Positions 51,929 to 63,026 of a stretch of DNA of 64,000 bases are shown here, piece by piece. A program made the translations under genes and the position numbers. Every line of letters starts with the position of its first letter. The stretch's first letter is position 1. The notes beneath the pieces are model-generated. The model had not been told where the DNA came from. It made no database searches and worked only from the letters and a program-made list of their open reading frames with translations. The DNA is from Catenulispora sp. EB89 (lineage in GTDB: Bacteria; Actinomycetota; Actinomycetes; Streptomycetales; Catenulisporaceae): positions 1 through 64,000 of the forward strand of contig NZ_JBGCCU010000030.1 of NCBI RefSeq assembly GCF_041261445.1. Reading direction: 5' to 3'.

Positions 51929-51978
51929 TCCGCCCCGGGCGGCCGGGGACCCGGCCTTGAGCGCCGGGGCGGATTTTT
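51929..51978 (+). terminator. Terminator-like hairpin between groES and groEL
   Basis: TCCGCCCCGG (51929-51938) pairs perfectly with CCGGGGCGGA (51964-51973), with an internal GGCCGG/CCGGCC stem, then TTTTT (51974-51978). It has every mark of an intrinsic terminator yet lies inside the operon, 38 bp before groEL. It could attenuate transcription or stabilise a short groES mRNA. Confidence 0.75.
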
Positions 51979-51989
51979 CTTCTTCTTAA

Positions 51990-53633
<1,644 letters not shown>

Positions 53634-53641
53634 GAGCTGGC

Positions 53642-53740
53642 GACGCTAAAGGCACGCGGCGCTAAAGGGCTCGCAGCGCTAAAGGCTTCGCGACGCCTAG
53701 GGCCCGCGAAGCTAAGCGCCCGCGACGCCAAGAGCTTGCT
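53642..53740. repeat. Degenerate 17-bp tandem repeat, about 6 copies
   Basis: Units such as GACGCTAAAGGCACGCG, GCGCTAAAGGGCTCGCA and GCGCTAAAGGCTTCGCG follow one another, then decay (ACGCCTAGGGCCCGCGA, AGCTAAGCGCCCGCG). They begin 9 bp after the groEL stop and end 20 bp before the terminator. Each has a GCTAAAGG-like core. Function unknown. Confidence 0.8.
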
Positions 53741-53761
53741 GGCTTCATAGCGAGCGCTGAG

Positions 53762-53797
53762 GGCGGCTCTATACGGAGAACTCCGTATAGAGCCGCC
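53762..53797. terminator. Terminator between groEL and the WhiB gene
   Basis: GGCGGCTCTATACGGAG (53762-53778) and its exact complement (53781-53797) form a 17-bp stem around AA, followed by TTT. The genes on either side are convergent, and the palindrome could act in both directions. Confidence 0.9.
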
Positions 53798-53922
53798 TTT
53801 CCACTGCTCGCCGTGCAGCCGAACCGACTACCCGAGCTGTGCGCGTTCCGCAGTCCCTGCGGACGTCGGGAGCCTGCAGAAACCACAGGATCCACAACCC
53901 GCGCGGCGCGAGCTATAGCCAG

Positions 53923-54405
53923 CTACTGCTTAGTCTTCGCCTTAGCCCGCACCGCAGCCGAAACCGTATTGGCCGGCCGAGTCATGGTCATCCCATTGCT
54001 CGGTGCAGTAGCCGGCGCACCAGAAGGCTTCGCCTGCAGCTTCACCGGCACCTTCGTCGAAGGCTTCCGCGTCGGCTTCGAGTTCTTCGCCGAGGCCAGC
54101 GCCGCGAGCTTCGCAGCCCGCGCCACCGCCTTCTCGCGTGCGTAGTGCTCGTCGCGCTCTTCCTCGGTCATGCCGCCCCACACTCCATAGGGCTCATGTA
54201 CTTGTAGCGCGTGCTCCCGGCATGGTTTGCATACCGGGCAGTGCAGACACACTTCCTTCGCGGCCTCCTCCCGCGAGGTCCGCGCCTGGCCGCGCTCGCC
54301 TTCCGGGTGGAAGAACAGGTCGCTGTCGGTACCGCGGCACGAGCCGCGCAACTGCCAGTCCCAGAAGTCCGCGTTCGGGCCCGGGAGACGGGACACGTCG
54401 GCCAT
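53923..54405 (-). CDS. WhiB-family Fe-S transcriptional regulator
   Basis: A 160-residue WhiB-like protein. The four cluster ligands are C23, C53, C56 and C62 (C-X29-C-X2-C-X5-C), followed by the beta-turn YGVWGGMTEEERDEHYAREKA. An extra C59 lies between C56 and C62. The C-terminal 70 residues (KNSKPTRKPSTKVPVKLQAK) are a basic, disordered tail longer than in most WhiB proteins. WhiB proteins bind a [4Fe-4S] cluster and act with sigma factors at promoters. A WhiB gene also lies between groEL and bldM in Streptomyces from memory. ATG 54405 follows GGAAGGAAGG. Confidence 0.93.
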   Translation of the reverse strand: MADVSRLPGPNADFWDWQLRGSCRGTDSDLFFHPEGERGQARTSREEAAKEVCLHCPVCKPCREHALQVHEPYGVWGGMTEEERDEHYAREKAVARAAKLAALASAKNSKPTRKPSTKVPVKLQAKPSGAPATAPSNGMTMTRPANTVSAAVRAKAKTKQ

Positions 54406-54761
54406 GGCAAGCCCTTCCTTCCGTTGGCCACCCCGCCGGCGAATCCGCAGGTCAGTCGTCCTGTTGTCGGACGACCGACGGCGAGTCGCTGGATGGAGTG
54501 GTCTTCGGCTGCATCGTGTTGGCCGCAGCCGCGGCGGGTGCATGATCCCGGTGAGAGTGAGTCGGGAAATGCATCGGCGCCGCGGCGGCGGCCCTACCTC
54601 GTGGTGAACCAGGTGTCGGTTGTCCAATACCTGATCCGGCGAGCGGTCATTCCGATCATGCCCCGACCGTGCTCGATTGTCACTGAGTTGTCGCAATCGA
54701 CTACGGACTGTGAGCAACGGCACGGCGGTGGACCGTCGGTCGGAAGGAGAGGCACGGCGAA
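54406..54761. promoter_or_regulatory. Divergent control region between WhiB and the 54762 gene
   Basis: 356 bp with no supported gene. Near the WhiB start there is TCGTCC-7 nt-GGACGA, a small hairpin in its leader. Toward 54762, TTGTCA (about 54677) and TTGTCG (about 54688) are possible -35 boxes. I cannot fix the promoters. Longer frames crossing this region in either direction have no family resemblance. Confidence 0.4.
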
Positions 54762-55076
54762 GTGATCGGGCTCCGCGAGGACGACGGCTGGGCGGAAGAA
54801 ACGTGGGGGCGGGCCTTGGACGCCGGCCGGCCCCCCGAGAGCGGTGGCGGAGGCGGGCGTGGCGGCCGGGGCTCCCGGGGCTCACGGGACGAAGGCAACA
54901 GCAGAGGCGGCCGGGGCGGCAGAGACGGCAGAGGCGACCGCGACGAGCCGGAAGCCGACCCGTCGGCACGCCCGGAGGACCGGCCCTGGACCCCGATCCC
55001 ACGTCAGGCGAAGGCAGCCGACCCGAGTCTGATCCCGCCCCAGCGCCGTCTGAAAAAAACATCGCGGAGCGCGTAA
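54762..55076 (+). CDS. Putative small RG/G-rich disordered protein upstream of bldM
   Basis: A 104-residue frame beginning GTG (MIGLREDDGWAEETWGRALD). The middle (about residues 28-60) is almost entirely Gly, Arg, Ser and Asp (SGGGGGRGGRGSRGSRDEG), then an acidic/Pro part and a basic end (QRRLKKTSRSA). GGAAGGAGAGG lies upstream, about 9 nt from the GTG. I do not recognise it. RG-rich low-complexity segments often bind RNA. Codon third positions are GC-rich in this frame, which supports coding, but composition alone could cause that. Confidence 0.45.
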   Translation: MIGLREDDGWAEETWGRALDAGRPPESGGGGGRGGRGSRGSRDEGNSRGGRGGRDGRGDRDEPEADPSARPEDRPWTPIPRQAKAADPSLIPPQRRLKKTSRSA

Positions 55077-55279
55077 CGCTTTCGGGTGAAGCTCGTTTTC
55101 CATCTCGGAGTAACGATGGCCCGCGCCCCCGCCCGCCGCCCGTCCGCCTCTCAGGAGGCGCTTCGCGCAGCGGTCTGCAAAAGGGTGGGTGGCGAAGCGG
55201 CGCGAACCATCGACTACGGGGACCTGTCCGCCATAAGCTCAATAGGTGTCACAACCTCACGAATGTGGAGGCTTGACCA

Positions 55280-55891
55280 ATGACGTCCATCCTAGTCTGC
55301 GACGACTCCCCGCTGGCCCGGGAGACGCTGCGACGCGCCGTGGCGACCGTGCCCGGTGTCGACAAGGTCACCACCGCCAACAGCGGCGAGGAAGTGCTGC
55401 GCCGGTGGACTGCCGACCGCTCCGACCTGGTCCTGATGGACGTGCGGATGCCGGGCCTGGGCGGTGTGGAGACCGTGCGCCGGCTGCTGTCCAACGACCC
55501 CAACGCCCGGGTGATCATGCTGACCATGGCCGAGGACCTGGACGGCGTGGCGCTCGCGGTGGCCACCGGTGCCCGCGGCTACCTGCACAAGGACGCCTCC
55601 CGCGCCGAGCTGCGCGCCACCGTCAGCCAGGCGCTGGCCGACCCGACCTGGCGGCTGGCCCCGCGCCGGCTGCGCCCGGCCGAGATCGGCGCCGTCCCGA
55701 CCCTGACCGCGCGCGAGATCCAGGTGCTGGAGGGCATGAGCCACGGCCGCTCCAACGCCGAGATCGGCCGCGACCTGTTCCTCTCGGAAGACACGGTGAA
55801 GACCCATGCGCGCAGGCTGTTCAAGAAGCTCGGCGCCTCGGACCGCGCGCACGCCGTGGCGCTCGGGTTCCGCTGGGGCCTGGTCCGCTGA
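55280..55891 (+). CDS. bldM: Response regulator BldM
   Basis: A 203-residue NarL/FixJ-type regulator. The N terminus MTSILVCDDSPLARETLRRA, the acceptor-site region LVLMDVRMPGLGG and the HTH LTAREIQVLEGMSHGRSNAEIGRDLFLSEDTVKTHARRLFKKL match Streptomyces BldM closely from memory. BldM is an orphan regulator needed for aerial hyphae and sporulation; it acts as homodimer or with WhiI. No kinase is adjacent. ATG 55280 follows GTGGAGG. Finding it implies a developmental programme in this organism. Confidence 0.93.
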   Translation: MTSILVCDDSPLARETLRRAVATVPGVDKVTTANSGEEVLRRWTADRSDLVLMDVRMPGLGGVETVRRLLSNDPNARVIMLTMAEDLDGVALAVATGARGYLHKDASRAELRATVSQALADPTWRLAPRRLRPAEIGAVPTLTAREIQVLEGMSHGRSNAEIGRDLFLSEDTVKTHARRLFKKLGASDRAHAVALGFRWGLVR

Positions 55892-56043
55892 GGCCGGACC
55901 GGCCGGTACCGCGGCCGCCGTCCCCGGCGGGGGGTACGGCGCCTGGTGCCGGTGTGATTCCGAGCACGCCGGAGGCGATCATCCGTTGATCGGTTTGGTC
56001 GGGCCGGATTCCTGGGGGAAGATTGCTTATCGGTCCCCCTTGA

Positions 56044-57555
<1,512 letters not shown>

Positions 57556-57571
57556 CCACATAGAGCACTCC

Positions 57572-57599
57572 ACGGCCCGACGCTGTAGCGTCGGGCCGT
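57572..57599 (+). terminator. Terminator between guaB and guaB3
   Basis: ACGGCCCGACGCT (57572-57584) and AGCGTCGGGCCGT (57587-57599) form a perfect 13-bp stem with GT between. No long T tract follows. It is 17 bp past the guaB stop. Confidence 0.7.
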
Positions 57600-57633
57600 A
57601 AGTACGTCCGGAGAAAGAGTTGAGGTATTCCAG

Positions 57634-58743
57634 GTGACCGAGGTCGAGATCGGCCGGGCCAAGCGTGGCCGCCGCGCCTACGGGTTCGACGATGTGGCGG
57701 TTGTGCCTTCGCGCCGCACCCGGGACCCCGAAGAGGTCTCCATCGCCTGGCAGATCGACGCCTACCGGTTCGACACTCCGTTCATGGCCGCGCCGATGGA
57801 CAGCGTCGTCTCCCCGGCGACCGCGATCCAGATCGGCAAGCTCGGCGGCGTGGGCGTCCTCAACCTCGAAGGCCTGTGGACCCGCTACGAGAGCCCTGAG
57901 CCGCTTCTCCAGGAGATCGCGGACCTCCCTGCAGAGAGCTCCACGAAGCGTCTGCAGGAGATCTACAGCGCGCCGGTCCAGCCCGAGCTGATCTCCGCAC
58001 GCATCAAGGAGATCCGCGCCGCAGGGGTCACCGTGGCGGGTGCGTTGTCGCCGCAACTCACAGCTGAGTTCCACTCCGTAGCGGTCTCCGCAGGGCTGGA
58101 CATGTTGGTCATCCGCGGCACCACGGTGTCCGCCGAGCACGTGTCGGCCAACGCCGAGCCGCTGAACCTCAAGCAGTTCATCTACGAGCTCGACATCCCG
58201 GTCGTCGTCGGCGGCTGCGCGACCTACCAGGCTGCGTTGCACTTGATGCGCGCCGGCGCAGCGGGCATCCTGGTCGGCTTCGGTGGCGGCTCCACCCAGA
58301 CCACCCGCGACGTCCTGGGCATCGCGGTGCCGATGGCCTCCGCGGTCTCCGACGTGGCCGCAGCGCGCCGCGACTACCTGGACGAGTCCGGTGGCCGCTA
58401 TGTGCACGTCGTCGCGGACGGCGCCATGGGCGTCTCCGGCGACATCACCAAGGCGATCGCCTGCGGCGCCGACGCCGTGATGATCGGCTCGCCGCTGGCC
58501 CGGGCTGCCGAGGCTCCGGGGCGCGGCTTCCACTGGGGCGCGGAGGCGCACCACGCGTCCGTCCCGCGCGGGCACCGTACGGCGGTCGGCACTGTGGGGA
58601 CTCTGGAGGAGATCCTGGTCGGCCCCTCCTCGTCTCCGGACGGCACCATGAACCTCGCCGGGGCGCTGCGCCGTGCGATGGGGACCTGCGGCTACACCGA
58701 GCTCAAGGGATTCCAGCGCGTCGAGGTCACTATCGCGACCTGA
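57634..58743 (+). CDS. guaB3: GuaB3-family IMP dehydrogenase-related protein
   Basis: A 369-residue protein of the IMPDH/GMPR fold without CBS domains. It starts TEVEIGRAKRGRRAYGFDDV and has FMAAPMDSVVSPATAIQIGKLGG, then AAGILVGFGGGSTQTTRDVLG. Where true IMPDH has the catalytic Cys loop (SICTTR) it has GGGSTQTTR, so it is probably not an IMPDH of the usual mechanism. GuaB3 proteins are found beside guaB throughout actinobacteria, and their activity is debated. GTG 57634 starts the gene, 78 bp after guaB. Confidence 0.92.
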   Translation: MTEVEIGRAKRGRRAYGFDDVAVVPSRRTRDPEEVSIAWQIDAYRFDTPFMAAPMDSVVSPATAIQIGKLGGVGVLNLEGLWTRYESPEPLLQEIADLPAESSTKRLQEIYSAPVQPELISARIKEIRAAGVTVAGALSPQLTAEFHSVAVSAGLDMLVIRGTTVSAEHVSANAEPLNLKQFIYELDIPVVVGGCATYQAALHLMRAGAAGILVGFGGGSTQTTRDVLGIAVPMASAVSDVAAARRDYLDESGGRYVHVVADGAMGVSGDITKAIACGADAVMIGSPLARAAEAPGRGFHWGAEAHHASVPRGHRTAVGTVGTLEEILVGPSSSPDGTMNLAGALRRAMGTCGYTELKGFQRVEVTIAT

Positions 58744-58872
58744 GTAGCCCCTGCTCCCGCCCCTGGAGAGCGAACGTTTAAGCGAGCCCCTCGCGGAGCT
58801 TGTGATCGGCTTCACGGGTGACGTGCCACATGTGGTCGCGTGCAGTGCCCACTATTAGGGCAGGCTTATAGC

Positions 58873-60582
58873 GTGCGTAGTCTGCGGTTGGGTCCAGTAG
58901 AGCGGGAGGCGGCACTGTCCGCCATGGCCGAGCGCGAGCTCGATGTCGTGGTCGTGGGCGGTGGCGTCGTGGGAACCGGGACGGCGTTGGACGCCGCGAC
59001 CCGGGGTCTGAGCGTGGGGTTGCTGGAGGCGCGGGACTGGGCGTCAGGGACGTCCTCCCGCTCCTCCAAACTCATCCACGGCGGTCTCCGCTATCTGGAG
59101 ATGCTCGATTTCGGGTTGGTCCGCGAGGCGCTGAAGGAGCGCGGCCTGCTGCTGGAGCGGCTGGCCCCGCACCTGGTGCGTCCCGTGCCGTTCCTGTACC
59201 CGCTGACGGGCCGAGCGTGGGAACGCGTATACGCGGGTTCCGGCGTGGCGCTCTACGACGGGATGGCCACGTCGTCGAGCCACGGCAGAGGTCTGCCTCT
59301 GCACCGCCAGCTGTCGCGCCGTGCTGCGCTGCGCATCGCGCCGGCGCTTAAGCGTTCCTCGCTTGTCGGTGCGATCCAGTACTACGACGCACAGGTGGAC
59401 GACGCGCGCTACGTCACCTTCCTCGCGCGCACTGCGGCGAGCTACGGAGCGCACGTGGCCTCCCGGGCCCGAGTCACCGGCTTCCTGCGCGAAGGGGAGC
59501 GTGTCACCGGCGTCATCGTCAAGGACCTGGAGACCGGCAACACGCAGGAGATCCGCGCCAAGCAGGTGGTGAACGCGACCGGCGTGTGGACCGATGAGAC
59601 ACAGGCCCTGGTGGGGGAGCGCGGGCGCTTCCACGTGCGTGCCTCCAAGGGCATCCACCTGGTCGTTCCCAAGGACCGCATCCAGTCCGCGACCGGACTC
59701 ATCCTGCGCACCGAGAAGTCCGTGCTCTTCGTCATCCCGTGGGGACGGCACTGGATCATCGGCACGACCGACACCGACTGGACGCTCGACAAGGCGCACC
59801 CCGCTGCCTCGCAGACGGACATCCAGTACTTGCTGGACCATGTGAACTCGGTCCTTAACGTTCCCCTGTCGCGAGCCGACGTAGAGGGCGTCTACGCAGG
59901 ACTCCGTCCGCTGCTGGCCGGAGAGTCCGACGAGACCTCGAAGCTGTCCCGGGAGCACGTCGTCGCGCACGTCGTCCCCGGCCTCGTCGTGGTCGCCGGC
60001 GGCAAGTACACGACCTATCGGGTGATGGCCGAGGACGCCGTGAACGCGGCCGTGCACGGCCTCGGAGGGGGAGTCCCCGCCTCGGTCACCGAGGACGTGC
60101 CGCTGCTCGGTGCAGACGGCTACAAGGCCCTCTGGAACAACCGCGGACGCATCGCCGAGCGCAGCGGACTGCACGTCGCGCGTGTGGAGCACCTGCTGCG
60201 CCGCTACGGCTCGCTCATCGACGAGGTCCTGGACCTCACCGCAGAGACGCCGGAGTTGGCCGAGCCCCTGCCCGGCGCGGAGGACTACCTCAAGGCGGAG
60301 GTCGTATACGCGGCCGCCGCAGAGGGTGCGCTGCACTTGGACGACGTCCTGGCCCGCCGCCTGCGCGTCTCCATCGAGACCTTCGACCGCGGTGTCAGCG
60401 CGGCCGAACCCACCGCGCGCCTCATCGCTCCCGTCCTGGGCTGGACCGAGGAGCAGATCAAGCGTGAGGTCGAGCACTACGTGGCGCGCGTCGCCGCGGA
60501 GCGGGAGTCCCAGGAACAGCCGGACGACGCCACCGCGGACGCCGCGCGGCTCGGCGCGCCGGACATCGTCCCGGTGATGTAG
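58873..60582 (+). CDS. glpD: Aerobic glycerol-3-phosphate dehydrogenase
   Basis: About 569 residues. The FAD-binding Rossmann motif is VVVVGGGVVGTGTALDAATRGL; the GlpD signature SSRSSKLIHGGLRYLE follows. IPWGRHWIIGTTDTDW and AGLRPLLAGE are conserved, as is the C-terminal cap domain ending DAARLGAPDIVPVM. It oxidises glycerol-3-phosphate to DHAP and passes electrons to quinone at the membrane. GTG 58873 (VRSLRLGPVEREAAL) is chosen because streptomycete GlpD has a similar N terminus from memory. TTATAG ends 2 nt before it and no Shine-Dalgarno sequence is visible, so start and leader are uncertain. Confidence 0.94.
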   Translation: MRSLRLGPVEREAALSAMAERELDVVVVGGGVVGTGTALDAATRGLSVGLLEARDWASGTSSRSSKLIHGGLRYLEMLDFGLVREALKERGLLLERLAPHLVRPVPFLYPLTGRAWERVYAGSGVALYDGMATSSSHGRGLPLHRQLSRRAALRIAPALKRSSLVGAIQYYDAQVDDARYVTFLARTAASYGAHVASRARVTGFLREGERVTGVIVKDLETGNTQEIRAKQVVNATGVWTDETQALVGERGRFHVRASKGIHLVVPKDRIQSATGLILRTEKSVLFVIPWGRHWIIGTTDTDWTLDKAHPAASQTDIQYLLDHVNSVLNVPLSRADVEGVYAGLRPLLAGESDETSKLSREHVVAHVVPGLVVVAGGKYTTYRVMAEDAVNAAVHGLGGGVPASVTEDVPLLGADGYKALWNNRGRIAERSGLHVARVEHLLRRYGSLIDEVLDLTAETPELAEPLPGAEDYLKAEVVYAAAAEGALHLDDVLARRLRVSIETFDRGVSAAEPTARLIAPVLGWTEEQIKREVEHYVARVAAERESQEQPDDATADAARLGAPDIVPVM

Positions 60583-60606
60583 CTCGGGTTGTAGAGATTC
60601 TCAAGA

Positions 60607-60638
60607 GATTCCCGGGCAGATGGAGCCGCCCGGGAATC
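60607..60638 (+). terminator. Terminator of glpD
   Basis: GATTCCCGGGC (60607-60617) and GCCCGGGAATC (60628-60638) form a perfect 11-bp stem with a 10-nt loop. It lies 24 bp past the glpD stop. No T tract. Confidence 0.7.
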
Positions 60639-60667
60639 CGTCGAAGCCCGCGTGCTTTGATACCGAC

Positions 60668-61156
60668 ATGAGCCTCTACGACATCCCGATCAACACCCTC
60701 GACGGCAAGCCGGCCTCCCTGAAGGACTACCAGGGCAAGGCCGTCCTCCTCGTCAACGTCGCCTCCCGCTGTGGCCTCACGCCTCAGTACGAGGGCCTGG
60801 AGCGCCTCCACGAGCGCTACGCGGACCGCGGTTTCACCGTCCTCGGCGTCCCCTGCAACCAGTTCGGGGGCCAGGAGCCCGGCACCTCTGAGGAGATTCA
60901 GGAGTTCTGCTCCGCGACGTACGGAGTGACCTTCCCGCTCACGGAGAAGATCGAAGTCAACGGCGACGACCGTCACGCCCTTTACACGGAACTCACGAAG
61001 ACCACCGACGCAGAGGGCAGCAACGGCGACATCCAGTGGAACTTTGAAAAGTTCCTGATCAGCTCTGACGGCTCCGTCCTCAAGCGGTTCCGTCCGCGCA
61101 CCGAGCCGGAGGCCCCGGAAGTGGTCGAAGCGATCGAAGCGGCGCTCCCGGCCTAG
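60668..61156 (+). CDS. Glutathione peroxidase-family (thioredoxin-type) peroxidase
   Basis: A 162-residue thioredoxin-fold peroxidase. Peroxidatic C35 is in NVASRCGLTPQY, Q69 in PCNQFGGQEPG, and the WNF motif follows. C81 in EEIQEFC matches the resolving Cys of thioredoxin-dependent GPx enzymes, and actinobacteria usually lack glutathione, so thioredoxin is the likely reductant. It lacks selenocysteine. ATG 60668 is the start. It is likely monocistronic after the glpD terminator. Confidence 0.93.
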   Translation: MSLYDIPINTLDGKPASLKDYQGKAVLLVNVASRCGLTPQYEGLERLHERYADRGFTVLGVPCNQFGGQEPGTSEEIQEFCSATYGVTFPLTEKIEVNGDDRHALYTELTKTTDAEGSNGDIQWNFEKFLISSDGSVLKRFRPRTEPEAPEVVEAIEAALPA

Positions 61157-61200
61157 TGACGGGTAGTGACATGCGCCGCTGATCACGCCAGGATGGCGCT

Positions 61201-62175
61201 ATGCCGCATTGGACTCCGGAGGAAATGCCGGATCTGACGGGGCGAGTCGCCATGGTCACGGGGGCCAGTAGCGGTATCGGGTTCCAAACTGCGTTGGAAC
61301 TCGCGCGTCACGGAGCCCGGACCCTGCTCGCCGTCCGTGATCCGGAAAAAGGAGAGTCCGCGCGGGAGCGGATCGCCACGGTGATCCCCTCCGCGCGTGG
61401 ACTCGTCGAAGTCGTCCACGTCGACCTGGCGAGTCTGGACTCGATCGAGGACGCCGCCGCCGACCTGGCCGACCGCACGGCGGCGGTGGACATCCTGGTG
61501 AACAACGCGGGCGTGATGGTGCCGGACGGCAGCACCACCGCCGACGGGTTCGAGCTCCAGTTCGGGACCAACCACCTGGGCCACTTCGCGCTCACCGGCC
61601 GCCTGCTGCCGTTGCTGCTGGCCGCCGAGTCCGCGCGGGTCGTCACGGTCTCCAGCCTCACGCACCGCAGAGCGCGCCCGATATGGGACTTCGAGCCGGC
61701 GACGGATAACGCCAAGGAGTTCTATACGGAGGCCGAGTGGCACCGTCACCGCGTCTCTGCGTACGGCCGCTCCAAGCTCGCCAACCTGCTCTTCACGCGG
61801 GAGTTGGACCGTAAGGCGAAGCACGCGCGGGTCTCCTTAGCCAGCGTCGCCGCGCACCCCGGCTATGCGGCAACCGGCCTGTTCGTGAAGACGTCTTTCA
61901 GTCGCCACCATCGAGTCGTCTCCGGACTTTCGAACCTGGTGACCAGAGCGACTGGCCAGAGTGCCGCAACTGGTGCCTGGCCCTCTCTATACGCCGCTAC
62001 GCACGTAGACCTCTTTGGCGGCGAGTACATCGGACCGCGCGGACCCGGAGAGATGCGTGGCGCACCGGCGCTCGCCGCCATGAGCCTGATCGCCCAGGAC
62101 GAGTCCGTCGCCGCCGTCCTGTGGGACCAGTCTGTAGCCGCCACTGGAGTGGGGTACGAGGAGCTGTCCCGCTGA
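61201..62175 (+). CDS. Short-chain dehydrogenase/reductase
   Basis: A 324-residue SDR similar to the retinol dehydrogenase/WW-domain oxidoreductase-like group. The cofactor motif is TGASSGIG (about 21-28), then LVNNAGVM and the catalytic YGRSK (Tyr and Lys) preceded by a Ser in VSSLTH. It reduces or oxidises a carbonyl/alcohol substrate with NAD(P); the substrate is unknown. ATG 61201 has weak Shine-Dalgarno support. It lies 44 bp after the peroxidase gene on the same strand. Confidence 0.9.
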   Translation: MPHWTPEEMPDLTGRVAMVTGASSGIGFQTALELARHGARTLLAVRDPEKGESARERIATVIPSARGLVEVVHVDLASLDSIEDAAADLADRTAAVDILVNNAGVMVPDGSTTADGFELQFGTNHLGHFALTGRLLPLLLAAESARVVTVSSLTHRRARPIWDFEPATDNAKEFYTEAEWHRHRVSAYGRSKLANLLFTRELDRKAKHARVSLASVAAHPGYAATGLFVKTSFSRHHRVVSGLSNLVTRATGQSAATGAWPSLYAATHVDLFGGEYIGPRGPGEMRGAPALAAMSLIAQDESVAAVLWDQSVAATGVGYEELSR

Positions 62176-62298
62176 CCGGTCTGATGATCCGGTCATGGTC
62201 CGGCGGTGGCTCAAAAGATCCGCGAAAAAGATGGGAACCGTCGTGCGAGTCGCTGCGTCCAAATGCCAGTGACAGTGTCGGCTAGGAGATGGAGCACA

Positions 62299-62811
62299 AT
62301 GAAGCCCCTGGTGAAGACCGTGGCGACCACCGCCGTCGTGCTGGCGGGGCTCGCCGGGTGTGCCTCCCGTAGCTCGGGAGGCTCCAGCACGTCGGCAGCC
62401 GGCGCGGGGAGCGGAGGCTCTTCGTCGTCGTCCTCCTCGTCGTCCGCGGGCCAGACGCCGAGCACGCCCCCTTCGAGCACCGGCCAGACCGGCACGCCGA
62501 ACCCCTCGAACCCTTCGGACCCCGGCACGGTGAAGTACGTCGCGCTGCAGGGCCTGTCGCTGCAGAAGGACGGCGTCACCCTGGTCACCGAGGTGAACTG
62601 GGGCGGATGCTACGACCAGCCCACGCTCGTGATCAAGAGCCAGGATGCCTCCAAGGTCGTAATCGAGGAGAAGACCGTCTCGCACTACCGCGTCGGGATG
62701 ATGTGCCCCGACTTCTCCCGCAACGGCGAGGCCACCGTGAAGCTCGACGCCCCGCTGGGCTCGCGCCAGGTGATCGACGGCGTCAAGAACGTGGCCATCA
62801 GCGTCAGCTGA
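62299..62811 (+). CDS. Small secreted lipoprotein
   Basis: A 170-residue protein with a lipoprotein signal: basic MKPLVKT, a hydrophobic core and lipobox LAGLAGC with Cys 21. A Ser/Gly/Thr/Pro-rich linker of about 60 residues (with a run of Ser) follows, then a C-terminal domain of 95 residues (VKYVALQGLSLQKDGVTLVTEVNWGGC) with two Cys (in WGGCYDQ and MMCPDF) that may form a disulfide. I do not recognise the family. AGGAGATGGAG precedes ATG 62299; the frame is open upstream but less likely. Confidence 0.8.
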   Translation: MKPLVKTVATTAVVLAGLAGCASRSSGGSSTSAAGAGSGGSSSSSSSSSAGQTPSTPPSSTGQTGTPNPSNPSDPGTVKYVALQGLSLQKDGVTLVTEVNWGGCYDQPTLVIKSQDASKVVIEEKTVSHYRVGMMCPDFSRNGEATVKLDAPLGSRQVIDGVKNVAISVS

Positions 62812-62826
62812 GGTCCGGCCCCCGAG

Positions 62827-62873
62827 CGTCGGGCCCCTTCCGTAGTGCCTGGGACAACGGAAGGGGCCCGACG
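62827..62873 (+). terminator. Terminator of the lipoprotein gene
   Basis: CGTCGGGCCCCTTCCG (62827-62842) and CGGAAGGGGCCCGACG (62858-62873) pair perfectly over 16 bp with a 15-nt loop. No T tract. It is 16 bp past the stop. Confidence 0.75.
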
Positions 62874-63026
62874 TGCTTCCCGGAGCACGAACACCTATAG
62901 CGGACAACGCTATGTGTCCCTGCGTAGGCCTCCCGTATGTCTCCCGTGTAGGACCCGCGCCAAGCAGTCTCCACATGTTGCTATGCATGGCTGACACCGG
63001 CGGGTTTTTCTGGGAGGCTCATCGCC

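Noticed and set aside
53923-55242. 439-residue upstream-extended form of the WhiB gene
   Set aside because: The extra 279 residues are Arg/Pro-rich antisense of the bldM upstream region; the WhiB start with a good ribosome binding site is at 54405.
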